A stretch of 64,000 nt of DNA, taken from NCBI RefSeq assembly GCF_012273895.1, contig NC_052112.1, positions 8,594,102 through 8,658,101 on the forward strand, read 5' to 3'. Of this stretch, positions 46,501 to 56,542 are shown piece by piece. The notes beneath the pieces are model-generated. The model saw nothing but the letters and a program-made list of their open reading frames with translations. It was not told the origin of the DNA and did no database searches. The stretch is from Zerene cesonia (Eukaryota > Arthropoda > Insecta > Lepidoptera > Pieridae). Made by a program: the position numbers and the translations under genes. How positions within the stretch are numbered: position 1 is the stretch's first letter; each line of letters opens with the position of its first letter.

Positions 46501-48519
46501 GACTTGTATGTACTTTTAGACGAAAAAGTTGGCTATATGTTATTTCAGTTGTCCAGCTATCTACGTACCAAATTTCATTACAATCGGTTCAGAAGTTTTT
46601 GCGTGAAAGAATATCAACATACGAACATACATACATACGAACTTTTGCGTTTAAAATATTAGTAGGATGGGATAAGATAAATTGTGTATTGAGATGTTTC
46701 TATATGGAATTTCTCAGTTACTGCATTGTAGTTTGGAATGCCCAAATTAAGGCAAGACATATAGTCCCTCCTAATTACATTGGACATTTTCTAGCAATAT
46801 GGGGATCTTTTACGGCGTGACGAATGAACACTATTTGGTTTAGTAAATAAAACCTGTTAAATGAGCAGGGGTAGTTCAATGGTTAAGACTTCGGAATTCT
46901 TTCTTTCAATAAAAAAGTCCACGGTTCGGAAAAGAGCTAACTCGCAAGTAATGAAATTGACTTTTCAATTTATCTGAACTTTATTAACATCACTACTGCT
47001 AAGAACGGCGAAAGAAAAGATCGTGAGAAAATCGGCATGTCCGAAAATCAACAGTTCAATGACATGTGACATCTGCCAACTCTTGGCTGGCGTAGTGGAT
47101 TATGGCCTGAACCCTCAAAGACAGCCTGTGTCCCTGCAGTGCGAACAAAGGTAGGTTGATGATGATGATGATGATGTAATAAAACCTTATTCCTACACAT
47201 ATTCAAATATCGAGCCAAATGTAAATTATAATAGCATTTTTAAGGTAACGATTCAATCAATATAACCATAAGTCATTTAATAATATAATATGTTTTAATT
47301 ACAATATTTTAATTAAATTCTAATTTGTGCTTCATATCAAAACATATAAATTTCGCAAAGTTAAGTTGATTCCAAGAAAGCCTAAAATAATTAATTTCCA
47401 ATTAAAATTTCGATGTAATTAGATATTCTACATTATAAATAAACGTGGTAATTTTTCAAAACAGTTAGGTAAATGAAAAGGGAATTTCATTGATCATGGG
47501 AGATCAAAATACAAATTTAAAATTGAAGAATGGACGGAGATCCTTTGGCCCCTTTTTTAAATTGATTACTATCTAACTAATTTCCCTTGAATAGCTTCCT
47601 CTTGACTTGAAGCAAATGTTTATAACAATAATTATTCTTGAATGCGGTAATCTGTGCTGTATGGTAATCTGTAGTAAACGGGTAGCTGTGATGAAATCTG
47701 TTGCTTTGGTGACAGCAATAAATTTAATAATTACATAATAAATTGTAATGATAACAGACAGTTCATTTTTTAACTTTTTATATTAATATTACAAAATAAT
47801 AAAAGAAACAAATACGGAAAACAAAAAGAGAGAAATTATTTTTTTGAGCTTTTTACTTAACCTATTTTCATGTGAATACGGGAATCAAGACGATAGATAA
47901 TTTTATACGAAAACATTATAGGAATAGGTGCAACTATCTTCTCATATACAACATGGTCAAAGGCGAAGGTCAAAAGAGAAGTAGTAGGTCAGTTAAAATT
48001 ATCGTGTAAGATACCTTTAATTCTTAGCTTTTTTTATAGCAGTGTAAGATACCTGCCTAGTCCTCGTGACTTACTCGGAAGTAGGTAGGTTATACCTACT
48101 TCTGACTTCTAAGTACCTACTCAATATTGCAACGAAGTTTTTATCCCATTCAAAGATCTAGTATTGTTTCTTAGGGCTTGATGCAGATTATTCAATAGAG
48201 CCATCTTGCAGACGGGTAATGTCTTTATTTTCTTTGTCTTGCCTTTCAGAATTACTGGGAATTTTGCGATAAAAGCTACTTGATTTTATGCTCAATTTTA
48301 CAGATTCATTCTATGACGTCAATAATTGGTTTAGTTTTGTTTTTCCCGTGTTTTGGTCACAATTTATATAATTTTATTTGTAATTAAATACCGAAAATTA
48401 CGCCAACAAATAGTAGAAGTATATTATAAATTTATATACATATATTACAGTAAAATAAGATTACGATAAAAATAAATACTTACTGTAATAAATAAATAAC
48501 AAATAACACCCCAATCCAT
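37516..48519 (-). CDS. Gene B: paralogue of gene A, microexon-rich secreted protein
   Basis: The family is unrecognised. Candidate exons are 48484-48519, 46371-46439, 42995-43188, 42397-42457, 41553-41561, 41149-41192, 41055-41076, 40428-40468, 39746-39770, 38945-39104, 37628-37735 and 37516-37545, for about 266 residues. MDWGVICYLFIT plus NLVVLYG forms a signal peptide. Exon 3 (GVPRYPEHLPRAE, LPGHTLLKPAFGMLKSAFKFPH, VYGNVENIGIS) and exon 4 (YGKNNERVRYTDF) match gene A in sequence, phase and place. The middle is acidic (VVIEIDPSSASVKN, ITEYENDASEIMDD). The late exons are Ser-rich then aromatic (GTALFFGRKWWYFNQ). Phases agree except between 39746 and 39104, where a small exon is probably missing. 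The last exon (NDSSPVACI then stop) is tentative; reading on past the 37628 donor also gives an open frame to 37457. It lies 1.4 kb from the CAP gene. Confidence 0.68.
38653..38724 (+). tRNA. tRNA-like gene with intact Pol III signals, atypical anticodon loop
   Basis: A 72-nt cloverleaf. The acceptor stem TCACGGG pairs with CTCGTGA (one G-U). The box A-like TGGCCGAGAGG and an exact box B, GGTTCGAATCC, are present, and a six-T run follows as terminator. The T arm GCAGG-TTCGAAT-CCTGC is perfect. The anticodon stem TTGCT/GGCAA leaves loop ACGGTTA, in which position 33 is C, not the near-universal U, and the anticodon would be GGT (Thr), unusual in a eukaryotic nucleus. The stretch CTACGG..AAGAT resembles tRNA-Arg(ACG) around its anticodon, so it may be a rearranged Arg tRNA or a SINE progenitor. 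It lies antisense in an intron of gene B. Confidence 0.5.
39219..39412 (-). mobile_element. MINE-1-like Helitron, complete
   Basis: It lies in the gene B intron between exons at 39104 and 39746, exactly where the reading frame join is unresolved. Its insertion may hide or have displaced a small exon. Confidence 0.8.
39504..39680 (+). mobile_element. Helitron-like repeat, family Z
   Basis: It runs from TCTTAATATATG to GGCGTGCAACTAG|T. It shares GCAGTTCGATCCA.CTT.A.AGATAGGATAG with the copy at 56543, so the two form a subfamily distinct from 4064. Confidence 0.6.
39880..40045 (-). mobile_element. tRNA-headed SINE (family T)
   Basis: A minus-oriented copy ending at GAAGTCCCGTGTCCCCTACT. The head keeps GGTTCGATTCCCGGTAGG. 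Confidence 0.78.
42745..42806 (+). mobile_element. GATGAT-tail SINE (family G), 3' end only
   Basis: CTGTCCCAGCAGTGGGAAC, ATATATAGGCTGATGATGATG, with seven GATGAT units, in gene B intron 3/4 region (between 42457 and 42995). Confidence 0.7.
43632..43845 (+). mobile_element. tRNA-headed SINE (family T) with (CA)n tail
   Basis: A full copy: tRNA-like head GTGGTTAACGCTTGAGCG (box A region) and GGGTTCAATTCC (box B), body, and an end GGGGACACGGGTCTTCACAC that runs into nine CA units. It lies in intron 2 of gene B. The 67-residue minus frame is a shadow. Confidence 0.82.
44267..44471 (-). mobile_element. MINE-1-like Helitron, complete
   Basis: A full-length minus copy in intron 2 of gene B. Its terminal hairpin is mutated on one side (GCGCTTCGCGGTTTCACCCGCGC). 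Confidence 0.82.
44922..45140 (-). mobile_element. MINE-1-like Helitron, diverged
   Basis: The terminal CTAG is decayed (TTAGCTGCCC) and the GC hairpin is interrupted by a C-rich insertion. It keeps the AAAGTT..GTGAAAGAGTAACAAAC body. It lies in intron 2 of gene B. Confidence 0.7.
45770..46045 (+). mobile_element. Metulj-like SINE with short internal deletion
   Basis: The head CAATGGAGCTGGTGGGTCGCC, TGATGGTAAGC and a near-consensus tail are both present. It lies in intron 2 of gene B, and minus- and plus-strand frames here are shadows. Confidence 0.78.
46515..46675 (-). mobile_element. MINE-1-like Helitron, 3' end missing
   Basis: The body from GGCTATATGTTATTTCAGTTG to the TAAAATATTAGTAGGA end is present; the GC hairpin end is lost. 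It is about 75 bp from exon 2 of gene B. Confidence 0.65.
46862..47176 (+). mobile_element. tRNA-headed SINE with GATGAT tail (family G)
   Basis: A near full-length plus copy. Its head begins GCAGGGGTAGTTCAATGGTTA, a box A-like start; the body holds GATCGTGAGAAAATCGGCATG and CCTGCAGTGCGAACAAAGG; the tail is (GATGAT)n. It lies in intron 1 of gene B. Confidence 0.75.
47180..48483. other. Intron 1 of gene B, no further feature
   Basis: AT-rich sequence with no domain-like frame. A local duplication of a CTTACTCGGAAGTAGGTAGGT / ACCTACTTCTGACTTCTAAGTACC inverted repeat lies near 48070-48120. Confidence 0.4.
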
Positions 48520-49226
48520 TTTATTACTTTGCAATTTATTAGTTTTCAATAACATTAAACTGCTTTGGTAGCTCTAGGGCATTGATTGCAATAACTTTCC
48601 TCATCTATTAAATACACAATTCCAAATATTACATCTTCGATATTGCAAGTGCTGCAATCTATTATACATCTTATCGCTAAACCTTAAAGTTAGATTTTCT
48701 TTGTACGCAATACAATGAAATCACACAATCTAAAGGTAACTAACATACACAGAGCAATTATAACGTAAAGTTTGACCATCGGAAATATAAATACAGCCTC
48801 TAAAGTGAAGTACTCAAAGTATATTTTACTAAATCACATGTCTGGTCAGTTTTAAAAACACGAAGTACAAGATTTAAATTTAAAACGCATACCGTGAAAT
48901 AGGTTAGTTTGAAAATCGGTATATGTTTCGTACACGACTCTAGCGTCTACGTGTCAAATATATAAAATATAAAAAAATTGTCAAATGTTTTGTGGAACGT
49001 GTCTTGTCTTACCATTAACTATTACTAGCTAGTTGACCCGGTTTCCCTCGGGTATTTATTGTAAGTTTTTAAGGTTATTGTCCTAATCCAAGCGGAGATA
49101 AATCAAACAGATAAAAGATATGCAATCCTTTCAACCGTTCTTGGGTAAAGAGTAGACACGCCTTTCTTTAATATAAATAGTATATATAAAAAAATAATGA
49201 AATATCAAAGCATAAATATACATATA

Positions 49227-49411
49227 CTAGCTGCGCCCCGCGGTTTCACACGCGTAAGTCCGTATCCCGTAGGAATGTCGGGATAAAAAATAGATGTTGG
49301 CCGATTCTCAGACCTACCCAATATGCTTACCAAATTTCAGAGGAATCGGTCAAGCCGTTTCGGAGGAGTTTGGCAACGAAAACTGTGACACGAGAATTTT
49401 ATATATTAAGA
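49227..49411 (-). mobile_element. Chimeric Helitron-like copy (MINE-1 end, family Z body)
   Basis: On the minus strand it starts like family Z (TCTTAATATATAAAATTCTC, GTGTCACAGTTTTCGTTGCC) and ends with the MINE-1-like hairpin and CAGCTAG|T. Another family Z end (ACTAGCTAGTTGACCCGGTTT) lies just before it at 49026. Confidence 0.6.
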
Positions 49412-49961
49412 TTTAATCATTATTCTAAGCAAAAAAAATAATCCGCCTTCAAATTGTCAGAACGAGTAATGCGACTACATGGAAGGCACCTTCTTTCAAA
49501 AAACAAAAGAACCTTTAAAGATCAGTTCAACCAGCAAAATAATATGAGAACAAACACAAAAATGCAGTTGAATTGACCTTCTCCCGTTTTTGAAGTCGAT
49601 TGGAAAGAGAATACAATATTATTAATATTTATATCTACTGCCGAAAATGATATATTTTGAAATTGCAAAATAAAATAACAGTATAATTTATTATAGGTTT
49701 ACAACAGAAATATGTAAAATGCACTTAAAATCACAGTATAATTATTGGAATATTTATAGGGTTTATTTATTTTAAGTAGTAATGCAACCACCAGTTCACG
49801 AAACGATTTCTATGTTACATTTTATGTGTTCCTTTACTAAACTTATAAATACATATAAGACAAAATTACACACTAACATAATCTCTTGTACAATACTACA
49901 TAGATAATAAATATCACACCTAAATAAAAGTTTTAATTCTTTGGAATGTATACCTTTGTAC

Positions 49962-51035
49962 CTAAAAATAAGCAGGCGGTCGTACTTTATCAGCAAAGCT
50001 CCCAAGAACATTCCCGGGCGGGTGGTAGTACGCTACGACGTACACCTGGCCCTCTTTCGTTTTAGAAACGCCGACACCCACTTCCATCGTATCTTCCCAT
50101 ACTACTTGTGAGAAATGGCCTGAACCCAAATTATCTGGCTCCTTGCCAAATTCGTGGTTCTTTATTTCACTGTACCATTTATCAACTGGATCCCTACCGG
50201 TTAAAGTAAAGTTGGGGTCGGATGACCAAGCGTAGAATATATTTTCGCCATACTCATTTTGATCTCTATGTTCTACTCTGCCGTTCTTCGCGATGGTTTT
50301 CGCCCATTCCTCTGCGTATTTACATAGTTTCTTATTCAGCTCGAGTGGAGGAGCTCTGTGTTTACTTCTATACTCGTTGTGAGCTTTGAGAAATTCCTCT
50401 TCGAACTTTTCCGTGTTGATGGACGTTGATTTGAATTTCGTTACCAATTCCGATGCGTAATCACTCAAGTTTTTGCTGCATCTTTGCGGTGAAGGTGGTG
50501 CTAAATTGTTATTAGATTCTCGTGGGGAACTAGACGTACTGAGGCTGGATGTACTTTTGAATTGAAGAGCCCCTGGAGGTAGGACGTTCTTAACAAACTG
50601 TCCGCCATAATTGCCCGGTGGATAATAATTTGCAACGACGTACAATTTGCCCGATTTACTCTTAGCGCTTCCAACTCCGAGCTCCTTCGTGCTTTTCCAG
50701 ACGATTTGGGTAAAATGCCCACAGTTAAGTACTTGAGGCTCTTTGCCAAAGGAATAATCGTTGATCTCATTGTACCATCGTTCTACACAATCGCGTGCCT
50801 TAATTTTAACGTTGGGATCTGTGGACCAGCCGCAATAGATGCTCTCACCGAAGTCAGGGTTAAGGCTATAGGACATAGTGTCTCGTTTAGCTAGTTCTTC
50901 CGCCCATTTCTGGCTCACTTTGCATATTTCCTTATTAAGAACTAATGGTGGTACGCCATGTTCGCGTCGATATTCATTGTGGACCTCCAGCGCTTCATTC
51001 TCGAAATCATTTGACTTCAATCGGAAGAGTTTACT
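49962..51035 (-). CDS. Double CAP (CAP/SCP) domain protein, GAPR-1 type, terminal exon
   Basis: One large exon of 357 codons including stop, open from an acceptor (TTTCCAG) at 51036 to TAG at 49962. It begins SKLFRLKSNDFENEALEVHNEYR with no Met codon near this end, so the start lies in an upstream exon that I could not place. Two CAP domains are separated by a Ser/Pro-rich linker. The first holds VHNEYRREHGVPPL, FGESIYCGW, CGHFTQIVWKSTKELGVG and NYYPPGN. The second holds AHNEYRSKHRAPPL, YGENIFYAW, SGHFSQVVWEDTMEVGVG and YYHPPGN. The His and Glu residues of the CAP cavity are present in both. Absence of the Cys pattern of venom-allergen types, and the PPGN ending, fit the intracellular, lipid- or Golgi-associated GAPR-1/GLIPR2 group. 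Domain identity is firm; cellular role is inferred. Confidence 0.92.
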   Translation of the reverse strand, partial: SKLFRLKSNDFENEALEVHNEYRREHGVPPLVLNKEICKVSQKWAEELAKRDTMSYSLNPDFGESIYCGWSTDPNVKIKARDCVERWYNEINDYSFGKEPQVLNCGHFTQIVWKSTKELGVGSAKSKSGKLYVVANYYPPGNYGGQFVKNVLPPGALQFKSTSSLSTSSSPRESNNNLAPPSPQRCSKNLSDYASELVTKFKSTSINTEKFEEEFLKAHNEYRSKHRAPPLELNKKLCKYAEEWAKTIAKNGRVEHRDQNEYGENIFYAWSSDPNFTLTGRDPVDKWYSEIKNHEFGKEPDNLGSGHFSQVVWEDTMEVGVGVSKTKEGQVYVVAYYHPPGNVLGSFADKVRPPAYF

Positions 51036-51427
51036 CTGGAAATAGAAAAAAAAAGATGTTAAGAACTAAAATTAGTCAGAGAATAACAACAAGCCCGCAT
51101 TAACTGTGATTCATTTCTTATCGTTAAGTGTATTTGTACTTCTTTTTTATAGTAAATTATGGGAAGCGGATGTGATTAAGTAATTGTTTTATCAAATAAG
51201 TGTTTTCCTTATACATAATTTCGGTTTAAAAATTTTGTTTATTCCATTGCGCATTTCGAAGCTCAAAGTAGAGAGAGAACACATAAAAACAAGGGGCGTT
51301 CACACGTGGACGAAAAACTCTTTTTATACCACCAATTTGTCCAATAAATACAGTTATAGAGATAATCATTCTATTGAGTAATGCCATCACGTAAAATCAT
51401 TGCATTATAAAGAAGAGTTATATCATA

Positions 51428-51590
51428 CTAGCTGCGCCCCGCGGTTTCACCCGCGTAAGTCCATATCCCGTACGAATATCGGGATAAAAAGTTGCCTATA
51501 TGTTATCCCAGTTGTCCAGCTGTCTACGTACCAAATTTCATTGCAATCGGTACAGTAGTTTTTGCGTGAAGTAACAACAAACGATTAGGA
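51428..51590 (-). mobile_element. MINE-1-like Helitron, 5' end missing
   Basis: The CTAG and GC hairpin end is intact. The copy stops before the GT tract (GCGTGAAGTAACAACAAACG). Confidence 0.78.
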
Positions 51591-52811
51591 TTACGACAGC
51601 CTTTTCGATGCTTTAAAATTAACGTTAATGACATTATGGTATGTTGATAAGGAATCGATAAGGCACAAGATAATATGTTTCGATATCAGTAATATTGAAA
51701 CGGACCATCTGTTTCTTCTTCATAAAATATAAATGGTACTAAATTTGTTTGGTAGTGTTGTTTGTTTAATACGTGGTATAATATTCGAAAATAGTTTCAC
51801 AACTCCTTATTCTGTAATAATATACAAAGCAAGCGCTAAAATTCTAAAAAAGCACTTAACTCTTCACCGTAACTCTAAGGCTGTGGTCGATATGTAAGCG
51901 ACAGCGGTACTAAAGGGGCTTCAATAAATATGGTTTAACAATACACTTTAATAATAGAATCAACGAAGTGTGAAACAGGAGTATCCGGGCGGAGTCGGAC
52001 GCGTGTTTAGTATTAAATAGTATGTATCTAGACTGAAATCTTTCGGTTTCACGACTTCGCATGTATTAGTAAAGAAATGAATACGGAACGAATAGTTTAT
52101 AACTTTTCGATTGCTATTATTTATAGAATGCGGTTTTTGTTTATACCAAAAAGGGTTTGTATGCGAAATATCTACGCAATGTATAATTTATCCCAGTTGG
52201 TACACTCATATTTAACTGTAAAAAGGTATATTACAGACACTGCAATGACACAAGGAGTCATCCTCAATTTTGCCAGGGTAAAAATTGCGATATCTTTATA
52301 ATTGTCTGGTGGGTCTTTTTATTGCGTTTCTGTTCTTTCTTCTTTGTATTTTTCGTTAAATGAGTTTCTTACATGCTTTATAGTTAACATATCTATCATA
52401 TTGGTATATTTTTTGCTAAAAATGTTTAAGTTTTAAACCGCTGTCCGTGCACTATCGCTGCTTCTATCATAGCCTTATTTCGCCCACGTTAGCAAACAAC
52501 TTCACCCTTCTACGACATACATTCATAAATTGTTTCATCCATCTCTCTCTACATAAGTCGAGGGAAAGAGATAGCGCATTTAATTGTAGTTTGTACACTG
52601 AAGTGGATTTATGAATGCGAAAGACTGGGCCCTGAAAGGAAGTGAAATTATGTTTCTGCGTATGTTTTTCTAACAAAAACGGAATGGTGCGAATCATATC
52701 AAGAATGAAACAGATATTGTGAAAAAACCTCGTTAAATTTATTTTAAACTATTTATTGGGATGTTATATCGCTCAATGAGCGTTTTCAGTCCTTGAGAGT
52801 AATGTATATGC

Positions 52812-52985
52812 TACTAGCTTCTCGTCCCGACTCCACCCGGGTTAATAAATCGTAATTAAAATAATAAAAAACTATATTTTAGATGGTATCAAACTGTAGA
52901 TGGTGTGAAAAATTTGATTAAAATTGATTGAGTAGTTTAGAAGTCCATCGCGGTCCATGACACATAATTTATACATATTAAGATT
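52812..52985 (-). mobile_element. Helitron-like repeat, family Z, diverged
   Basis: Minus copy: TCTTAATATGTATAAATTATG at one end and a GGTGGAGTCGGGACGAGAAGC-TAG end at the other. Confidence 0.5.
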
Positions 52986-52989
52986 AAAA

Positions 52990-53240
52990 TAAATAAATAT
53001 ATGGGTCATGACATATATTTTTTTTTTATTTAGCATTAAAAACATACGCAATTTTACAATTTAAGGCAAAAACACAATAGGCCACTGTTCAAAACATGGT
53101 TCATTTCGTTAATAAAGTAGATTAGACCAATCTACGTTACGCCTCATCCTTAATTAATATGGCCTGGGACGTGGGAATACTTCCAATGACCCCTCATACC
53201 TAGACATCACGTTTGTGATAAGGGCGTGTACACACCGGCC
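52990..53240. repeat. Possible unclassified transposon remnant
   Basis: A T-rich start (ATATTTTTTTTTTATTTAGC), then CAATAGGCCACTGTTCAAAAC, TTACGCCTCATCCTTAATTAA, TGGCCTGGGACGTGGGAATAC, CATCACGTTTGTGATAAGGGC. Base composition and texture differ from the flanks. There is no second copy in the window. Confidence 0.3.
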
Positions 53241-53603
53241 GACTTACTTACTTCATTTTAGAAAGAGAGTGTATAAAATTATACATATAACGTGACGAAT
53301 GTACTGAAAGATTAAATGTTTATAGTATTCATATTAATATGATAAGCAAAAGGTTTCCCGAAATTTTCTAGGTAAATTATGAGTTATGAGTTATAAGTTT
53401 CTTTTTTTTTGTAAGTGGATAAAACTGTATTTTTAAGGTTAATAAAACATTCAGTTCTGATTAAAAAATGCAGTGTCAAAGCCCATTAGTTTCTTAGATA
53501 CTTAATAAACTCTAACAAAAAAAATTAATACTAGTAGTAATAGCGATAAGACGTATTTTTAATACGCATGTAGTGATTTCATCCTAAATTATTTATCCTA
53601 CTA

Positions 53604-53749
53604 TCCTACTAATATAATAAATGCGAAAGTTTTTAAGGATGTGTGTATATTTGTTGCTCTTTCACGCAAAAACTGCTGAAGCGATTGCAATGAAATTTGT
53701 TACGTAGACAGACTAGACTTACGAGGGTGAAACGGGGGGGCGCAGCTTG
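53604..53749 (+). mobile_element. MINE-1-like Helitron with internal deletion
   Basis: The 5' half is intact; about 60 bases before the 3' end are lost. The terminus reads CAGCTTG in place of CTAG. Confidence 0.72.
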
Positions 53750-53994
53750 TGTAACATAATTATGTACGACAAAGAAAAAGGTATTGTTATTGTTATTCAA
53801 GTAACACGTTTTATTTCTATTTTTAAAAATGGAATACTACTCATTCATTAGTTATGTTTTTATGATAATTACAATAATTGCAATATTGTATTGTGTAGTG
53901 TTTTACGAATGTCATAACTACATTAATTAAATCAATTAGTTAAAAATATTTCTTATAGTCTTCCATTATTAATAACGAATTTAATTTGTGGGTT

Positions 53995-54120
53995 TTAATG
54001 TGAGAGTCATGCATGCTTTGGCATGTATTGAGCCAGCCACCTGGGAAGCTACTACCCTGTCACAGAAGATTGAAAATAATACCAAATAATACTGCGTTTC
54101 GTTTGGAGATTGGGGAAAAC
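53995..54120 (-). mobile_element. Metulj-like SINE fragment
   Basis: A decayed tail in minus orientation: CATGCTTTGGCATG, TTGAGCCAGCCACCTGGGAAG, CACAGAAGATTG, CGTTTCGTTTGG. Confidence 0.5.
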
Positions 54121-54592
54121 GAAGACCCAAATAAGTCAATGCATATATAATTTAATATTAATAAAAAACAAGCTAGCTACACGAAATCACGAATGCAGCT
54201 TGTGTGTAATTGATAATACGGTTGAACTGTTATGTATAGCGCCCAGTGTATTCACAACTTCACAAAATCCGTCGTTTTTTTGCGCTCACATCAAAGTCAT
54301 CAAATTACTACATCAGCGGTTACTTATTTATTGTTAGATGATCAAATTTCATGTCAATTCTGATACTTATATAACGTCTTTGATTCAATAGTTTATGTCA
54401 CTGACTCAAATAGTCTATAACATAAAGTTATTTTATTTATTTAGCCACTTACTTGCTCGGGTTGACTCGGAAAAGAATTCAATAAAATTTATAACCCATG
54501 TTACTACCTATAGTTGCAGCTTTCTAATGGTATAAGGATTTTTGAAGACGGTCTAGCAGTTTTTTGTATAAAACTAATAAACGTACATTTTT

Positions 54593-54800
54593 TTTAAATC
54601 CCGTATCCCCTAAAGGGGTATGGGGCATATGATATACATCTGTTTCACTGATCGATTTTTTTAAGGACAAGTAGATGATCAGCCTTCTGTGTCCTGCCAG
54701 ACCGAGACGTTTTTTTTTATTGTGCGTCCCCACCGGGAATCGAATCCAGGTCCCGTCGGTTCTACGCTTACGCGTTAACCACTGTACCAAGGAGGCGGTC
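54593..54800 (-). mobile_element. tRNA-headed SINE (family T), full length
   Basis: The minus copy keeps the complete tRNA-like head: TCCTTGGTACAGTGGTTAACG (box A region) and GGATTCGATTCCCGGTGGGG (box B). It is the best head sequence of the family in this window. The 121-residue minus frame is a shadow. Confidence 0.82.
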
Positions 54801-55314
54801 ACGTCAAATAACCGTCGTACAAAAATACAAATGGTCAATAAACGTATATACAAAAAATACAAATGTATACCGGAATGTCGAATATTCAAGTAAAAATGTA
54901 TGAAAGTACTCGTATCAAGAGAATTTAATTAGGAATAGTTTAATAGATGTTATTCTACTCTTAAATCCTATTTATTATAAAAATCCCATCAAAATCCATT
55001 AATATATATCCATTAAAATAGGTAGTTTTAAAGATAGCATATATAGGGTCATAGAGACAGAGAAAGCGATTTTGTTTTATACTATGTAGTGATTTCATTA
55101 GTTTTAAAATGAACATTTAATCAATATAGTCACAATGAATATATAATTAGACCACATTCAATGAAATAACAACAAAGCTGTTACAACCACCCACCGAGAC
55201 TGTTTTCTCCTTTGGGAATATGAAAGGGAGAAATGAATGCACCTACGTTAGCCACCTTTAATATCCCCGAGACTTAGTATTTTCTTGTGTTTGGTTTCAC
55301 GCGAGTATTATACA

Positions 55315-55486
55315 TTTAGAAATTAAAAACTTTTCAACGGATTATAAACGCGATTTATTCATTATATTATTAACCCGACCACGTCTCCCCGTGACCACGC
55401 TCGCTGTAAAGTGTTCGAAACGTCGGGTTAATAATATAATGAATAAATCGCGTTTAAAATCCGTTGAAAAGTTTTTAATTTCTAAA
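55315..55486. repeat. Complete foldback element with 65-bp arms
   Basis: The arms 55315-55379 and 55422-55486 are reverse complements with one mismatch (GGATTATAAACG against GGATTTTAAACG). Each arm starts TTTAGAAATTAAAAACTTTT and ends TTATTAACCCGAC. The 42-nt loop is GC-richer: TCTCCCCGTGACCACGCTCGC, TGTAAAGTGTTCGAAAC. It has no coding capacity. It is the intact reference for copies at 4586, 34103, 35910 and 61245. Confidence 0.92.
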
Positions 55487-55761
55487 TCCCCGAGACTGTT
55501 ATTTGGTTTGGAAGTATTTGTTGCTTATTCTGCTCATGTTATCAAAATCGTTTTACGTGTATTATGTTTTATGTAAATAAAAATATAAAAAGTAGGAATT
55601 GATCTTGCGACAATGGGGTGCGTACGGGGGTAGTAAAATTTGGAATACAAAATGAAAGGAACATGTGACATGCAGCAGGAGAAAAGAGCTACACAAAAAA
55701 GATTTAATTCTACCACGTTAAGTATTCAGTATTTAATATTAAAAGTTATGACTATTAGCAT

Positions 55762-55960
55762 ATTAGCTGCGCCCCGCGGTTTCACCCGCGTAAGTCCGTA
55801 TCCCGTAGGAGTATCGGGATAAAAATTTGCCTATATGTTATTCCAGCTTTCCAGCTCTCTACCAAATTTAATTGCAATCGGTTCAGTAGTTTTTGCGTGA
55901 ATAAGCAACAAACACACACACATCCTTACAAATTTTCGCATTTATAATATTAGTAGGAAG
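55762..55960 (-). mobile_element. MINE-1-like Helitron, complete
   Basis: A full-length minus copy with the terminus mutated to TTAG and a 15-bp deletion before AATTTAATTGCAATC. Confidence 0.82.
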
Positions 55961-56542
55961 TAGGATAATTATATAATTACAATTAATAATAATAGTATAA
56001 TATAATAGGATAGAATTTTGAATCTTCGCAAATTCCACGTATTTACTATTTATTTCTCTATTCACTTTATTATTCAAAACAATTGTAATGGAGAAGGTGG
56101 CCTTATCGCTATAAAGTGATCTCTTCTAGGCAACCAACCGAAGGTCTCACTGATTAATTGAGTACAGGAAAATTCGGTTTCCTTTACGAACAGGCAAGCA
56201 GTGTTGTTAAATAACCTATATGCCCTACAAGGGGTCAATTCACTTATGAAAGCCATAAATACACTACCATAATAGCTCCAGGTTACCTGCCCGCTTTTGC
56301 AGTTAGCGATCGTTATGATTTTATTATAGATGAAACATGGTATGCATTAATACGATTGCAGTTACTGTATCCAGACCATAAACAGATCTGCTTTTACTGC
56401 CTTTTGCCCGTGGCTTCGCACGTGTTAAATTGAAAATTTTATTTTATTTTTGAACCTTCCTCTTGTATCACTATCACTATGTATTAAAAAAACCATCAAA
56501 ATCTATTGTGTAGTTTTATAGATCTAAGCATACATACATCTT

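Noticed and set aside
51018..51020. Start of the CAP protein at the TTG codon before KSNDFENE
   Set aside because: TTG is not a usual animal start; the frame stays open upstream to a good splice acceptor at 51036, so this is an internal exon border.
54524..54889. 121-residue minus-strand frame
   Set aside because: Most of it is a family T SINE with its tRNA head; the frame is accidental.
1700..55960. Dispersed 200-bp repeats considered as a CRISPR-like or satellite array
   Set aside because: Copies are scattered by kilobases on both strands, with Helitron ends and no regular spacing.
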